Source of the DNA: CALBPI01 sp039700805
GTDB taxonomy: Bacteria > Pseudomonadota > Gammaproteobacteria > Steroidobacterales > Woeseiaceae
Assembly (NCBI GenBank): GCA_039700805.1
Contig: JBCAZE010000002.1
Coordinates: 1 to 64,000, forward strand
DNA length: 64,000 nucleotides
Direction: 5' to 3'
In this document: positions 44,209-53,693 of the stretch, piece after piece
Layout of the letters: each line of letters starts with the position of its first letter
How positions within the stretch are numbered: the first letter of the stretch is position 1
Notes under the pieces: model-generated
The model's input: only the letters and a program-made list of their open reading frames with translations
What the model was told of the DNA's origin: nothing
Database searches by the model: none
Translations under genes and position numbers: made by a program

Positions 44209-45312
44209 TTGAAACAACTAACATCTTTTCTACTCACCCTCACGGCAGTCTTCATGGCGGTGGGTTGTAGCAACGAAACACCGAGTAGCGCCACAACAAT
44301 CAATGCTGACGCTGTTGAAATCAAGGTGGTTGTTGCGGCGATGTTTGAACGCGGCGAGCCGACAGGCGACGAACCTGGCGAGATGCAGCTATGGATCGAA
44401 CGGCTGAATCTGACGACAGAATATGATTTCCCGATGGGTGAGGCGAAGCTGTATTCCGATGGCGACGGCGTTTTGTTGATTTTGACCGGTGGTGGGATCC
44501 CGAACGCAACGGCATCGATCATGGCGCTCGGCATCGACGATCGTTTTGATCTTAGCCACAGCTATTGGCTGGTCGCTGGAATCGCGGGTGGCGATCCCGC
44601 TGATATGTCACTTGGCTCCGCGGCTTGGGCCAAGCATGTTGTGGACGGCGATTTGTTGTATGAGATCGACGGTCGCGAAATTCCAGCGGATTGGCCGTAT
44701 GGCATCGTCCCGCTCGGTGCCAAAGAACCGACGCAAGATCCGGCCGAGATCTATACCGGCTGGACGCTCGATACGATCCACTTTGCATTGCACGAGCCGT
44801 TGGTTGATTGGGCTTACTCGCTGACTAAGGATATCCAGCTGCCGGACGCCCCGGGTATCACCGAATTTAGAGCACAGTACACGACGTATCCGGAAGCTCA
44901 GAAACCCCCGTTCGTTACCGTTGGCGACACGCTAAGCGCGAGCACCTATTGGCACGGTGAGTTGCTGAATGAATGGGCAAATGACTGGGTGCGCTTGTAC
45001 GCCGGCAAAAAAGCTAATTTTATGACGTCCAATATGGAGGACAGCGGTACGTTGACCGCACTCCATCGTCTCGGGCGCGTGGGCAAGGTTGATCCACAGC
45101 GTGTGCTGGTTCTGCGCACTGCGAGCAATTTTACGATGCCGCCCGTAGGTAAGACCGCCGCGTGGAGCAAAACCGCGCCTTACCCGGACAATGGTTTCCC
45201 ATCACTCGATTCTGCATTCATCGTTGGTAACACGGTGGTGCAAGCGTTGGTCGACGGGTGGGACACCTATCGCGATGAAATGCCTGTGATGGCTGAGGTT
45301 GAAGACGACTGA
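44209..45312 (+). CDS. NUP-family lipoprotein, purine nucleoside permease or periplasmic nucleoside phosphorylase-like
   Basis: A 367-residue protein. TTG at 44209 is chosen: it has AGGGAG upstream and yields MKQLTSFLLTLTAVFMAVGC, a lipoprotein signal, whereas upstream starts bury the signal. The mature part belongs to the purine nucleoside permease family, named after the Candida protein, which is distantly related to nucleoside phosphorylases. MFERGEPTGDEPGE, LILTGGGIPNATASIMALG and SNMEDSGT resemble the phosphate- and nucleoside-binding loops of that fold. No membrane helices other than the signal are seen, so an enzyme is more likely than a permease. Its paralogue is at 47105-48148. A purine base permease gene follows by 49 bases. 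Confidence 0.82.
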   Translation: MKQLTSFLLTLTAVFMAVGCSNETPSSATTINADAVEIKVVVAAMFERGEPTGDEPGEMQLWIERLNLTTEYDFPMGEAKLYSDGDGVLLILTGGGIPNATASIMALGIDDRFDLSHSYWLVAGIAGGDPADMSLGSAAWAKHVVDGDLLYEIDGREIPADWPYGIVPLGAKEPTQDPAEIYTGWTLDTIHFALHEPLVDWAYSLTKDIQLPDAPGITEFRAQYTTYPEAQKPPFVTVGDTLSASTYWHGELLNEWANDWVRLYAGKKANFMTSNMEDSGTLTALHRLGRVGKVDPQRVLVLRTASNFTMPPVGKTAAWSKTAPYPDNGFPSLDSAFIVGNTVVQALVDGWDTYRDEMPVMAEVEDD

Positions 45313-45361
45313 TCATCCGCTCATAAGGGTGACGACAAAAAATAGAGACTAGGGGAAGACC

Positions 45362-46651
45362 ATGATTGAGCGGCTTTTCGGTGTGGCGCAAAGCGGATCG
45401 GACATTCGACGCGAAGTGCTCGCGGGCATCACTACGTTTCTGGCGATGGCATACATCACCGTCGTGAACCCGTCGATTCTGTCGCAAGCGGGCATGGATT
45501 TCGGTGCGGTGTTTGTTGCCACCTGTATCGCTGCCGCGACGGGCTCGATGCTCATGGGGCTATTGGCTAACTATCCGATTGCCCAGGCGCCTGGCATGGG
45601 GCAGAACGCATTCTTCACCTTCGCTGTTGTGCTTGGCGGTGGTCACAGTTGGCAAACTGCATTGGGCGCGGTGTTTATCTCCGGTGTCTTGTTCGTTGTA
45701 TTGAGTGTGTTGCCATTTCGAGAATGGTTGATCAACGCGATCCCCAGAAATTTGAAACTGGGTATGGCGGCCGGTATTGGATTATTTCTCGGTTTCATCG
45801 CGTTGCAGAATGCTGGAGTCGTGGTCGACAATCCGGCCACACTCGCGGGGATCGGTGATCTGACGGCTTTCGCCCCGGCGATGTGTCTTGTCGGATTCGT
45901 CTTGATTACCGCACTTCAATCGCGCGGGGTTACCGGTGCCGTCGTCATCGGCATCATTGTGGTGTCAATGATTGGCTGGTTTACAGGCCAAGTTGCATTC
46001 AAGGGCATTGTGTCTGCGCCACCCTCGATCGCGCCGGTGTTGCTGGAGTTGGATATCGCCGGTGCGTTTCAATGGTCGATGGTGACGGTCATTTTGTCGT
46101 TCTTAATCGTCGATGTCTTCGATACCGCTGGTACGCTTGTGGGCGTGGCGACACGCGCAGGGCTCGTCGATGAGCATCATCGCCTACCACGATTGCGCAC
46201 GGCCCTACTCGCCGATTCGGGTGCAACCGTTGTCGGTGCGCTTGCAGGTACGTCCTCGACGACCAGTTACATCGAAAGCGCCGCAGGCGTCGAGGCGGGC
46301 GGACGTACTGGGCTGACGGCTATCGTATGTGGTGTTTTGTTTTTGTTGTGTTTATTGCTGGCACCACTGGCGCAGAGCATTCCCGCCTACGCAACGGCGT
46401 CGGCGTTGCTGTTCGTTGCCTGCCTAATGGCTCGATCACTTGCAGATCTTGATTGGACCGATGTCGGGGAGAGCGCGCCGGCTGTGATCGCCGCGTTGGC
46501 GATGCCGCTGACGTTTTCTATTGCCGATGGAATTGGCATCGGCTTTATCAGCTATGCAGCGATCAAGGTTTTGTCTGGCCGTGCATTCCAATGCGCGCCG
46601 GTCGTTTATGTTATTGCTTTGATCTTCGCCGGCAAATACGTGTTCTTGTAA
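45362..46651 (+). CDS. NCS2-family adenine/guanine/hypoxanthine permease (AzgA/PbuG type)
   Basis: A 429-residue inner-membrane permease with about 12-14 helices. GITTFLAMAYITVVNPSIL, APGMGQNAFFTF, VDVFDTAGTLVGVATRAGL and GTSSTTSYIESAAGVEAGGR are the family signatures of AzgA-like purine base importers. It follows the NUP-family lipoprotein gene, and both are probably in one operon: nucleosides split in the periplasm would supply its substrate. Confidence 0.93.
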   Translation: MIERLFGVAQSGSDIRREVLAGITTFLAMAYITVVNPSILSQAGMDFGAVFVATCIAAATGSMLMGLLANYPIAQAPGMGQNAFFTFAVVLGGGHSWQTALGAVFISGVLFVVLSVLPFREWLINAIPRNLKLGMAAGIGLFLGFIALQNAGVVVDNPATLAGIGDLTAFAPAMCLVGFVLITALQSRGVTGAVVIGIIVVSMIGWFTGQVAFKGIVSAPPSIAPVLLELDIAGAFQWSMVTVILSFLIVDVFDTAGTLVGVATRAGLVDEHHRLPRLRTALLADSGATVVGALAGTSSTTSYIESAAGVEAGGRTGLTAIVCGVLFLLCLLLAPLAQSIPAYATASALLFVACLMARSLADLDWTDVGESAPAVIAALAMPLTFSIADGIGIGFISYAAIKVLSGRAFQCAPVVYVIALIFAGKYVFL

Positions 46652-46663
46652 GCCGTTATCGCG

Positions 46664-47065
46664 CTATATCCCTACGATCGCGAGGAAGGTGCCATCATCA
46701 GCACGCTCGATGGTGTGCACCGCAGATATCATCTCTCGGCGAAGGCCACCAAAGATATGCGGGAAGCGTTGGCCTTCTTCGACCCCAGGTATATCCGGTG
46801 CTTTTTCACCGACCGGGGCGGGGGCTTCAAACAACACTCGGATGCCGGCGGCTTCGACGATGGCAACTGTGGTTTCGAGGCACAACCAATCACCATCAAT
46901 CTCTTTGTAGAAGTGATTCGCGATATTGATCAGTACTGAGGCGTCCGATGTCGCATGAATGAAGCCGTCCTTCTCGTAGGTTGCCGGAAAGTAAACGTCA
47001 TCATCGCTTAAGTCTTGCCAAACGGCGGCGGGCGTCAGGTGAAAAAGAGTTTGCGAAGGTGCCAT
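46664..47065 (-). CDS. DUF952 family protein
   Basis: A 133-residue protein with the DUF952 pattern: LFHLTPAAVWQ, GFIHATSDASV, GDWLCLETTVA, FPHIFGGL. Function of the family is unknown; the fold is related to ADP-ribosyltransferases. It ends 12 bases from the convergent permease stop and lies 39 bases downstream of the second NUP-family gene on the same strand. Confidence 0.88.
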   Translation of the reverse strand: MAPSQTLFHLTPAAVWQDLSDDDVYFPATYEKDGFIHATSDASVLINIANHFYKEIDGDWLCLETTVAIVEAAGIRVLFEAPAPVGEKAPDIPGVEEGQRFPHIFGGLRREMISAVHTIERADDGTFLAIVGI

Positions 47066-47104
47066 GTGCTAGTCCAGTGAAGGAATTTCGTCGCGATAGC
47101 GATC

Positions 47105-48148
47105 TCAATCATCGAGAATGGCATCGATGACGATCGACCCGACGATGTAACCGGATTCGAGTGCGGCGATGAGACCGCTGTAACCTTCATTCTCACTGAG
47201 CAAATTTTCCGCTGGGCTTATTCCCGGTGGTGGCACCGTATAGTTGCTCGCGGTACGAAGCACCAGCACGCGGTCACGATCAACGCGTCCCATGCGATCA
47301 AGATAGGTCATCGATTGCATCGTGCCAGTCTCTTCCATCGCGGATGAAACAAATTCACCATTGCCATCGCTCCAGTAATCCACCCATGCATTGGCCCAGC
47401 CGTTCAGAAGGTCACCATGCCAAAACGTCGACGCAGCGAGATGGTCGCCACGCAGGACAAATGGCGGTTTTTGCGCGTTCGGGTGGTTCGCATAGCGAGC
47501 ACGAGCGGCAGCTAGAGCGACGTCATCTGGCAGTACGACATCCTTGGTGAGTGCAAAGGCCCAGTCGGTCAGTGCTGGGTTCAAACGATAGACCTCGCCT
47601 TGCTCGTCGATGCGCCTCGGTTGCTGGAAGGGAGTCTTGCTTCGGCGCTCAATGTAGCCCCACTGCCAGTCGTCGGGCTTTTCCCGTGCATCAATTTCGT
47701 GACTGATGTCGCCGTCTACAAGATATTCTGCCCACGCGGCGGAGCCTATCGAGGCATCTTCTGGATCGAACCCTGAAATGCCGACAACAATAAAATAGCT
47801 CTTGGTGAGGTCGAAACGCGAGTCCATGCCAAGTGCCATGATCGAAGCAGCCGCTTTGGCCGTTCCGATTCCAGTGACAACCCCAAGGATGCCGCTGTCG
47901 GCGTTATAGTGAAAATTGTGATGCGTTCCGGTGGGGTAGATCGTGTTGAGCTCACGCCTGACGTTCCAGAACTGAAATTCGCCGGGTGCATCGCCTCGAT
48001 CGGCGCCGCGCTCGAACATCGTGATGATGACCACTTTGGGTGCGACTACGCGTGCTTTTGACGTGTCGTTCATCACGCAACCGGTCGTTAATGTGATGGC
48101 GAGCATCATCGCTAGCCGTTGTATGAAACGGACGCTCACTCTATTCAT
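47105..48148 (-). CDS. Second NUP-family lipoprotein
   Basis: A 347-residue paralogue of the protein at 44209-45312. The signal MNRVSVRFIQRLAMMLAITL ends in a TTGC lipobox. Shared blocks are MFERGADRGDAPGE, GIGTAKAAASIMALGMDSRF, GSAAWAEYLVDGDI and SAMEETGTMQSM. It lies downstream of the TonB-dependent receptor gene on the same strand, separated by a terminator. Two divergent copies in one locus suggest different nucleoside preferences. No membrane-spanning segments besides the signal are visible. Confidence 0.82.
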   Translation of the reverse strand: MNRVSVRFIQRLAMMLAITLTTGCVMNDTSKARVVAPKVVIITMFERGADRGDAPGEFQFWNVRRELNTIYPTGTHHNFHYNADSGILGVVTGIGTAKAAASIMALGMDSRFDLTKSYFIVVGISGFDPEDASIGSAAWAEYLVDGDISHEIDAREKPDDWQWGYIERRSKTPFQQPRRIDEQGEVYRLNPALTDWAFALTKDVVLPDDVALAAARARYANHPNAQKPPFVLRGDHLAASTFWHGDLLNGWANAWVDYWSDGNGEFVSSAMEETGTMQSMTYLDRMGRVDRDRVLVLRTASNYTVPPPGISPAENLLSENEGYSGLIAALESGYIVGSIVIDAILDD

Positions 48149-48161
48149 AAGGTATTTTCCC

Positions 48162-48199
48162 TAAAGAAAAGCCCCGGCAACGTCGCCGCTACCGGGGCC
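48162..48199 (-). terminator. Terminator of the TonB-dependent receptor gene
   Basis: On the minus strand GCCCCGG (48199-48193) pairs with CCGGGGC (48178-48172), followed by TTTTCTTT at 48171-48164. The stop codon of the receptor gene lies 26 bases upstream. It lies just before the start of the second NUP-family gene, so that gene needs read-through or its own promoter. Confidence 0.8.
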
Positions 48200-48224
48200 T
48201 TCTAGTATCAGCAATGTCAGCTTC

Positions 48225-50606
48225 TTAGAAGTTGAACGAGATACTTGCTTGCCAGTTACGTGGCAGTTCCGGCAGAACGATCTGCGAACCGAAGAGGTTC
48301 GGGAAGTTCGCGCGGAAGTAGCGCTCATCAGTCAGGTTCTTACCGGTCAGTGCAAACTGCCAGTTGTCGGTTTCATAAACGACACCTGCGTTAACCAGTG
48401 TGTATGACGGCAAACGAACCGCGCCAGAGAAGCCTGAATCGACTGCGTCGACGCTGACCACACTACCGTTAAGAGCGATGCCGTTCTCGAACGCGTAGGT
48501 ACCCGTGAATGAGAAGATATTCTCTGGCATACCAGCGCGACGCGCACCGTCTTCGCCGGAAGAGAAGACAATACCGATCGCCTGGCCACCGAAGATGCTG
48601 GCTGGGTCGATTTGCGGAATGTCATCTGCGCCGAAGAAGCTGAAGCGTCCCGCGTTCTCAAGCGTGTTCAAGTTCACGACTTCGATATGCGTGTAGCCCG
48701 CGGTCAGTACAAGGTTCTCGTTCACAACCCAACGTGCTTCAAGCTCGACACCGTCGGTCTTGTTACTTTGGTTGGTTACGATGGCTTGCGCATTGAAGTC
48801 GGTACGCTCTTGCTCATATATAGACAAAGCAACGTACAAGCTGTCATCAAGGAAGCTACCTTTCACACCGGCTTCGAGCAGTTGCGACTTATCGAACCAG
48901 CCATCACCAACGATAGCGCCCGTCTGAATTTCTGCACCCTGACCCGCGATCACCGTTGATTGCTCAGAACCGGTGATATACGGAATCAAGCTGTTGCCGT
49001 TGCCCAGGTCGAACTCCCAAGACGCACTCAGTGTCCAAGAAATGCCGTTCTCGTCACCGTCTGCTTCCAATGGGTTAGATCCCGGGAACAGCAGTTCTTC
49101 GTCGATGCTTCTACTTTCGACACTGATCGTGTCGTAACGAACACCGGCAAGTACAGACAAGCCGTTATCCCAAACGAAATCACCGAGGAAGGCGAGACCT
49201 AAGTTGGTGTAATCACCGACATAGCGGTCTGCGTAATCGGTGCCACTGCGTGTTGCCAACAAGCGGCGATCACGTGCGGTTGAAGGACCGGTCAGGTCGC
49301 GACGATCGAAGTACTCGTTGATGAAGTCACTGCCGTGGTTGAAGTCGGTGTGACGGATCGACGGAGAGATCTGGAACGTTGATGCCAACGAGTCAGATTG
49401 GATCGTCTTTTGGAACACGAGCTTATCTTCGACAACCCACGAATCGTGGAACTGCGAGAAGCCGTAAGCGTTCTCGTTGAGGTTGTCATACTTCTCGAAG
49501 AACAACTGGTTCTTGATTTCCCAGCCGTTGTTGGCCTGATAGATCGCGTCGAAATACAACGTCATGACCTCGTTCTCGAGCGTATCGTCGGGCGCAACAA
49601 GAACCTGACTGCCGTCGAGTTGTGCCGTGCCTGGATTGACCAATGCTGAGAGCGGGTTGATGTCAGCCTGCGTCACGCTGCCGGTACCAACGAAGAACTG
49701 GCTAATGCCTGCAACGTTGTACTCGTCATGTGAGATAGAGCCGTCACCGTTCGTATCCAATGGCTGGGCGAGACCCGTGATGTAGGTACCGTTGTCAATC
49801 AGGTCCTGGGTAAGGCGGTTCCAGCCCGCAACCTGGTTACCATCATATTTGTGGTACATACCGCCAAACTGGATGTGCAGAGATTCATTGACGTCGGTGT
49901 CGATGGCCAGCTGCAGCAGCGTTTGGTCGGTTGACGTGTTCTGGTAGAAGCTCTCGGAATCTTCGACTTCACCGTACAGGTAGTAGCCATAGTCGCGTCC
50001 GCCGACGGTAACAGGACCACCGACTTCACCGGTGATAAAGCTCTTGTCCCAAGAACCCGTCGTGTAAGAAACGCGGCCTTCGACTTCATCCAGATACTGT
50101 CCACCATCTGCCCGAGCAGACTTAGGCACGAAGTTCAGGTAACCGCCGATTTTGGCTGGGCCATAAATCATCGAAGCTGGACCGCGGACAATATCGATCC
50201 GGTCGGACGCACCGATTGGTGTCGGGTAGTTACCTGGGTTGTCCAAGCGACGAACGCCGCGGAAGTAGGTTTCACCCGATGTACCGCGAATATCCAACGC
50301 ACCCGCAACGCCGAAGAACGACTGCGTGAATGTGCCAGGCGCCAAAGCAACCAGCTCATCGATGTCTACGATATCGAAACGATCGAGCTGATCTGAGCTA
50401 ATGGTTGATGCCGAACGCGGCGTTTCCAAGAGAGTCTTGTCCAGTCCAAAGACTGAGCCGACATCCTGAGTCGGCAGACTGTTGAGTGAGCCTTCGACGA
50501 CAATTTCGTCAATAGACTCGTCGTCGCTTTGTGCAGCGGCTGGTCCAGCCAGCGCAGCAGCAACAGCAGCGGCTACCCCTGAATACAGGGCCTTCGATCG
50601 TTTCAT
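48225..50606 (-). CDS. TonB-dependent outer-membrane receptor, probably for purine compounds
   Basis: A 793-residue receptor. ATG 50606 has AGGAGG at eight bases. Signal peptide MKRSKALYSGVAAAVAAALA; TonB box DEIVVEG follows; the plug has TPRSASTISSDQLDRF, IDELVALAPGT, DRIDIVRGPASMIYGPAKIG; the barrel ends LPRNWQASISFNF with terminal Phe. By sequence it resembles FhuA/FecA-like siderophore receptors. Its position between a secreted adenosine deaminase gene and a NUP-family gene, with purine permeases on both sides, suggests nucleosides or nucleotides as cargo. No siderophore genes are present in the window. Confidence 0.9.
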   Translation of the reverse strand: MKRSKALYSGVAAAVAAALAGPAAAQSDDESIDEIVVEGSLNSLPTQDVGSVFGLDKTLLETPRSASTISSDQLDRFDIVDIDELVALAPGTFTQSFFGVAGALDIRGTSGETYFRGVRRLDNPGNYPTPIGASDRIDIVRGPASMIYGPAKIGGYLNFVPKSARADGGQYLDEVEGRVSYTTGSWDKSFITGEVGGPVTVGGRDYGYYLYGEVEDSESFYQNTSTDQTLLQLAIDTDVNESLHIQFGGMYHKYDGNQVAGWNRLTQDLIDNGTYITGLAQPLDTNGDGSISHDEYNVAGISQFFVGTGSVTQADINPLSALVNPGTAQLDGSQVLVAPDDTLENEVMTLYFDAIYQANNGWEIKNQLFFEKYDNLNENAYGFSQFHDSWVVEDKLVFQKTIQSDSLASTFQISPSIRHTDFNHGSDFINEYFDRRDLTGPSTARDRRLLATRSGTDYADRYVGDYTNLGLAFLGDFVWDNGLSVLAGVRYDTISVESRSIDEELLFPGSNPLEADGDENGISWTLSASWEFDLGNGNSLIPYITGSEQSTVIAGQGAEIQTGAIVGDGWFDKSQLLEAGVKGSFLDDSLYVALSIYEQERTDFNAQAIVTNQSNKTDGVELEARWVVNENLVLTAGYTHIEVVNLNTLENAGRFSFFGADDIPQIDPASIFGGQAIGIVFSSGEDGARRAGMPENIFSFTGTYAFENGIALNGSVVSVDAVDSGFSGAVRLPSYTLVNAGVVYETDNWQFALTGKNLTDERYFRANFPNLFGSQIVLPELPRNWQASISFNF

Positions 50607-50771
50607 TTGCACACCCTCCTAAGGCGCTATTTCCCGGTTACACGTGACTCAACGTCACTTTTTCTAATCCACCAACCTGAGCACACGCTCGTTGTTGTAT
50701 TAAACAGACAACTTTCGGTCGCCCGCACTTCTGTGTGGCGCACCCGACCGCTACGGCAATTGCCGCTGATC

Positions 50772-50790
50772 AGGTTTGCCTGACAAACCT
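50772..50790. other. Inverted repeat between the deaminase and receptor genes
   Basis: AGGTTTG (50772-50778) and CAAACCT (50784-50790) form a seven-base inverted repeat with a five-base centre, about 28 bases after the deaminase stop. No T-run follows on the minus strand. It may be a weak terminator or an operator for the receptor gene. Confidence 0.35.
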
Positions 50791-50818
50791 TAAGCCCCCC
50801 GGGTTTTGCGCCGCCGCG

Positions 50819-52216
50819 TCAGTTACATAGCGCGTATCGGTCGCAAATGAAGTTTCGAGTGTCCGGCAAGCGTTTGGATTTTTCAAGTCCACGCTGTTGC
50901 ATCTTTCTCTCAAAGCGCTGAATTTGCTGCTCATGCCGGTCTATAAGCTGTTGTTTTTTGGCATCGTCGACCAGCGCAAACGTCAACGAATTGAGGTGCA
51001 GTTGCCGAACTTCCGCCCACGTCAAATTGAACTCCCGAACTGCAACGAAAAACTCGTCGGTCAGGGTTGAGTCCCACATGCCGCGATCATCGGTTGATAG
51101 CGCGACGGGGATATCTGTACGAAGATATTCGGGGAAAGGGTGTTGCGAATAGTCCACAACATACTCCAGGAGCAGGTTGCTAATCAGGTTAATTTCAACA
51201 AGATACGGCCCGTTTCTCATCAATCGCATCGTTTCGTCATCGGTGATCAGGTTCAACCCGTGACCGATGCGATCCGCACCGAGCAACAGTGTGTCGCGCA
51301 CATGATTGTTAGGCTCATCGACCTCACCGCCGTGGATCGCAAGACCCACATCATGATGCCGTCTCAGCTCTCTTAGTACCGGTAAAAATCGTAGTGGATG
51401 ACCTTTATCGTTATCTTCTCGACCGACGAGATCGACACCGACGACAACATCGCTGTTTTTGGCAGCCAACAGATACAGTTCGCGCAAAAGGTCCTCGGCG
51501 CCCGGTACAAAACGCACCAATGTGAGCTGCAGCCTGACGGTCATTCCGGTGGCCTTAAAATCATCCTGTGTCATCCGCTCACGGAAACGATTGAGCATTT
51601 CCTGAGGCGCGATGGCGGTGCCATCCGCCTCGTAGGCATCTTTGACGTCGACCATAAACTCAGCATAAATGGCGCCCTCAGCACCGAGCGTCGCCGCGTT
51701 GAGGTATAGGTTCTCTACGCGAATGTAAGGATCATTGGTTAGCGCATTCAAACGTTGCCAGTGCTTCTCGAAAAACTCATCGCGACCTTCTGTCGCTTTG
51801 TCGAGTCGGAAGCTATCCAGCCATGCTGCTTGCTCTTCCGGCGACATCGCTTCCAAGGCAACGAATTCTCCTTGTTCACAGGCGTCAAGACTGTCGTATT
51901 CACGTTGGTCGATATTGCGAAACAGCAGGTGATAGGTGTTATCCCGTGCTGCATAGGGTCGACAGTTGTTGATGCGTACTTTGGTGTAATAGTGGTAGCC
52001 GTGCTCCCGACTGGCGAGGGCGTGGGCAAGCCACTGTTCTGAGTAGACCGATCCAGAGTTGTGATTGTGCAGATCACCGCCCTTAGGCATTTGATGCAGC
52101 ATTTGATACAACGCGCGATCGTCACCTGCGTCGCGAATGTCATTGAACCAACTGTCGTCTGCAAGGATGTCAGCTGAAATACAGCACAAAGCCATGAAAA
52201 TGAGAGGTCGCAGCAT
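50819..52216 (-). CDS. Secreted adenosine deaminase, ADGF/CECR1-like
   Basis: A 465-residue protein. ATG 52216 gives the signal MLRPLIFMALCCISADILA. The mature part has the adenosine deaminase TIM barrel: metal site HxH in KGGDLHNHNSGS, AIHGGE with the catalytic Glu, ADRIGHGLNL and STDDRGMW with the metal Asp. Extra N-terminal residues and the secreted state match the adenosine-deaminase growth-factor group rather than cytoplasmic Add. It should turn adenosine into inosine in the periplasm. Its start lies four bases after the stop of the NCS2 permease gene. Confidence 0.87.
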   Translation of the reverse strand: MLRPLIFMALCCISADILADDSWFNDIRDAGDDRALYQMLHQMPKGGDLHNHNSGSVYSEQWLAHALASREHGYHYYTKVRINNCRPYAARDNTYHLLFRNIDQREYDSLDACEQGEFVALEAMSPEEQAAWLDSFRLDKATEGRDEFFEKHWQRLNALTNDPYIRVENLYLNAATLGAEGAIYAEFMVDVKDAYEADGTAIAPQEMLNRFRERMTQDDFKATGMTVRLQLTLVRFVPGAEDLLRELYLLAAKNSDVVVGVDLVGREDNDKGHPLRFLPVLRELRRHHDVGLAIHGGEVDEPNNHVRDTLLLGADRIGHGLNLITDDETMRLMRNGPYLVEINLISNLLLEYVVDYSQHPFPEYLRTDIPVALSTDDRGMWDSTLTDEFFVAVREFNLTWAEVRQLHLNSLTFALVDDAKKQQLIDRHEQQIQRFERKMQQRGLEKSKRLPDTRNFICDRYALCN

Positions 52217-52220
52217 GGGA

Positions 52221-53573
52221 TTAGATTCCTTCGGCTTGACGATGGGGCAGCACAGCATCAAGCACTATGGCAAAGAAAGCGCCGGATGAAACGGGAAAAC
52301 CGAAAAAATTGGCGAGAGGCTCTGGGGCTCTTGCCAGTATCTCGGTGGCCATGGGGGTTGTCGCCAACAGGCCGGCGGATACGGATACGCCGATCACCAT
52401 CCAGTCACGCGCGGTGGGATTGGCTGCACGTGCAATCTGCACCCCGGATACGGCGACCATCGCGAACATCAACAGCGTGGCGCTGGCGATGACCAGACCG
52501 GGTAGGGCCTGCACCCACGCCGCCACAACCGGTGTCGCGCCTAGCAAGATCAATAAGACCGCGACCACGCGGCCGACGCGCCGGCTAGAAACCCCCGTCA
52601 GGCGAATGACACCATTGTTTTGACTGAAGGTCGTATTCGGGAATGTGGCCAGCAGCGCTGCGACCGCCGAGTTGATGGCATCCGCGAGAATGCCACCCCG
52701 CAGCCGCTTAAAGAACGATGCGTCGACGGTCGAGATGCCAGACAAGTTGCCGGTTGCGGTCAAGTCGCCAATGGACTCAGTCGCAGACACGAGGAAGACC
52801 GGTAACAAAATCAAAACGGCAGCCCACTCAAAGTTGAATGCGTAGCGCCCGAGGGTGGGGAAAAACACCGCCGGTATGTTGCCAGTGTCTGGCGTGCTCA
52901 ACCAACCGAGGGCCGCTGCCGCGACTGCACCCGCGATCAAGCCAGCAACGACGCTCGCCATTCGAAACAATGGGCGTTTGCTGAACGCCATCAGAAGAAT
53001 GACACCGATGACGCCAGCAGACAGCATCCACGCCTGCCAAGCGGGTGCACCGGTTGCTGTGGTAGCCACGATCTCACGCCCAATGTTCCCGATGGTTGTC
53101 CATACCAACGTGATGCCGAGCAGTAGAACGATCGCTGCCGACACATTGTTCGTCAGAATTTTCTTAAGCTGCTTTAAGAACGGGCTGAGTGCGGCAATGA
53201 TTAGCGCGCAAACCAGACATGCAGTGAAGACGATGCCTAACGCCACGTCGGCACCGCGCAGTGGTGCATAAAGACCGAAGACGTAAATCAATGGTCCAAC
53301 GAAAGTGAAGCTGGTGCCTTGGATGCTTAGCAGTCCAGAGCCCACAGGGCCGATGCGGCTCACCTGTAACAGGGTTGCGACACCGGATACGAACAGCGCC
53401 GAACTAATCAAATAGGCGGTTTGCTCGGCGGGTAACTGCATGCCAAGCGCGATCAATAATGGTGCAGTGACGATGCCGCCGAATACGGCGAGTAGGTGCT
53501 GGACGCCGACGACCGATGCATGCACCAGTGGCGGTCGATCGCCTAGCGCGAACGTGCGTGTAGAAGCTTCCAT
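52221..53573 (-). CDS. NCS2-family xanthine/uracil permease
   Basis: A 450-residue permease of the nucleobase-ascorbate transporter family. TM1 has the GVQHLLAVFGG QH motif and the family signature SQNNGVIRLTGV is intact (QNxxxxxxTG). About 14 helices. The substrate is probably xanthine or hypoxanthine by context; uracil cannot be excluded. ATG 53573 is used, GTG 53579 is alternative. Tightly coupled to the secreted deaminase gene downstream. Confidence 0.92.
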   Translation of the reverse strand: MEASTRTFALGDRPPLVHASVVGVQHLLAVFGGIVTAPLLIALGMQLPAEQTAYLISSALFVSGVATLLQVSRIGPVGSGLLSIQGTSFTFVGPLIYVFGLYAPLRGADVALGIVFTACLVCALIIAALSPFLKQLKKILTNNVSAAIVLLLGITLVWTTIGNIGREIVATTATGAPAWQAWMLSAGVIGVILLMAFSKRPLFRMASVVAGLIAGAVAAAALGWLSTPDTGNIPAVFFPTLGRYAFNFEWAAVLILLPVFLVSATESIGDLTATGNLSGISTVDASFFKRLRGGILADAINSAVAALLATFPNTTFSQNNGVIRLTGVSSRRVGRVVAVLLILLGATPVVAAWVQALPGLVIASATLLMFAMVAVSGVQIARAANPTARDWMVIGVSVSAGLLATTPMATEILARAPEPLANFFGFPVSSGAFFAIVLDAVLPHRQAEGI

Positions 53574-53693
53574 GCGCACTCATGTTAGCAGTCTCACGGC
53601 GGGACGGTGATGACAAAATGGCGCCATGACTTGCTCCTTAAGACCAGCGAGGTTTAGCATCGTGTCGGCGGTGGGTCAGTGTTGGAGAAAAAG

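Noticed and set aside
50644..50658. GTGAC-5-GTCAC followed by TTTTT on the plus strand
   Set aside because: Looks like a small terminator, but no plus-strand gene ends here and the stem is only five bases; it lies in the receptor leader.
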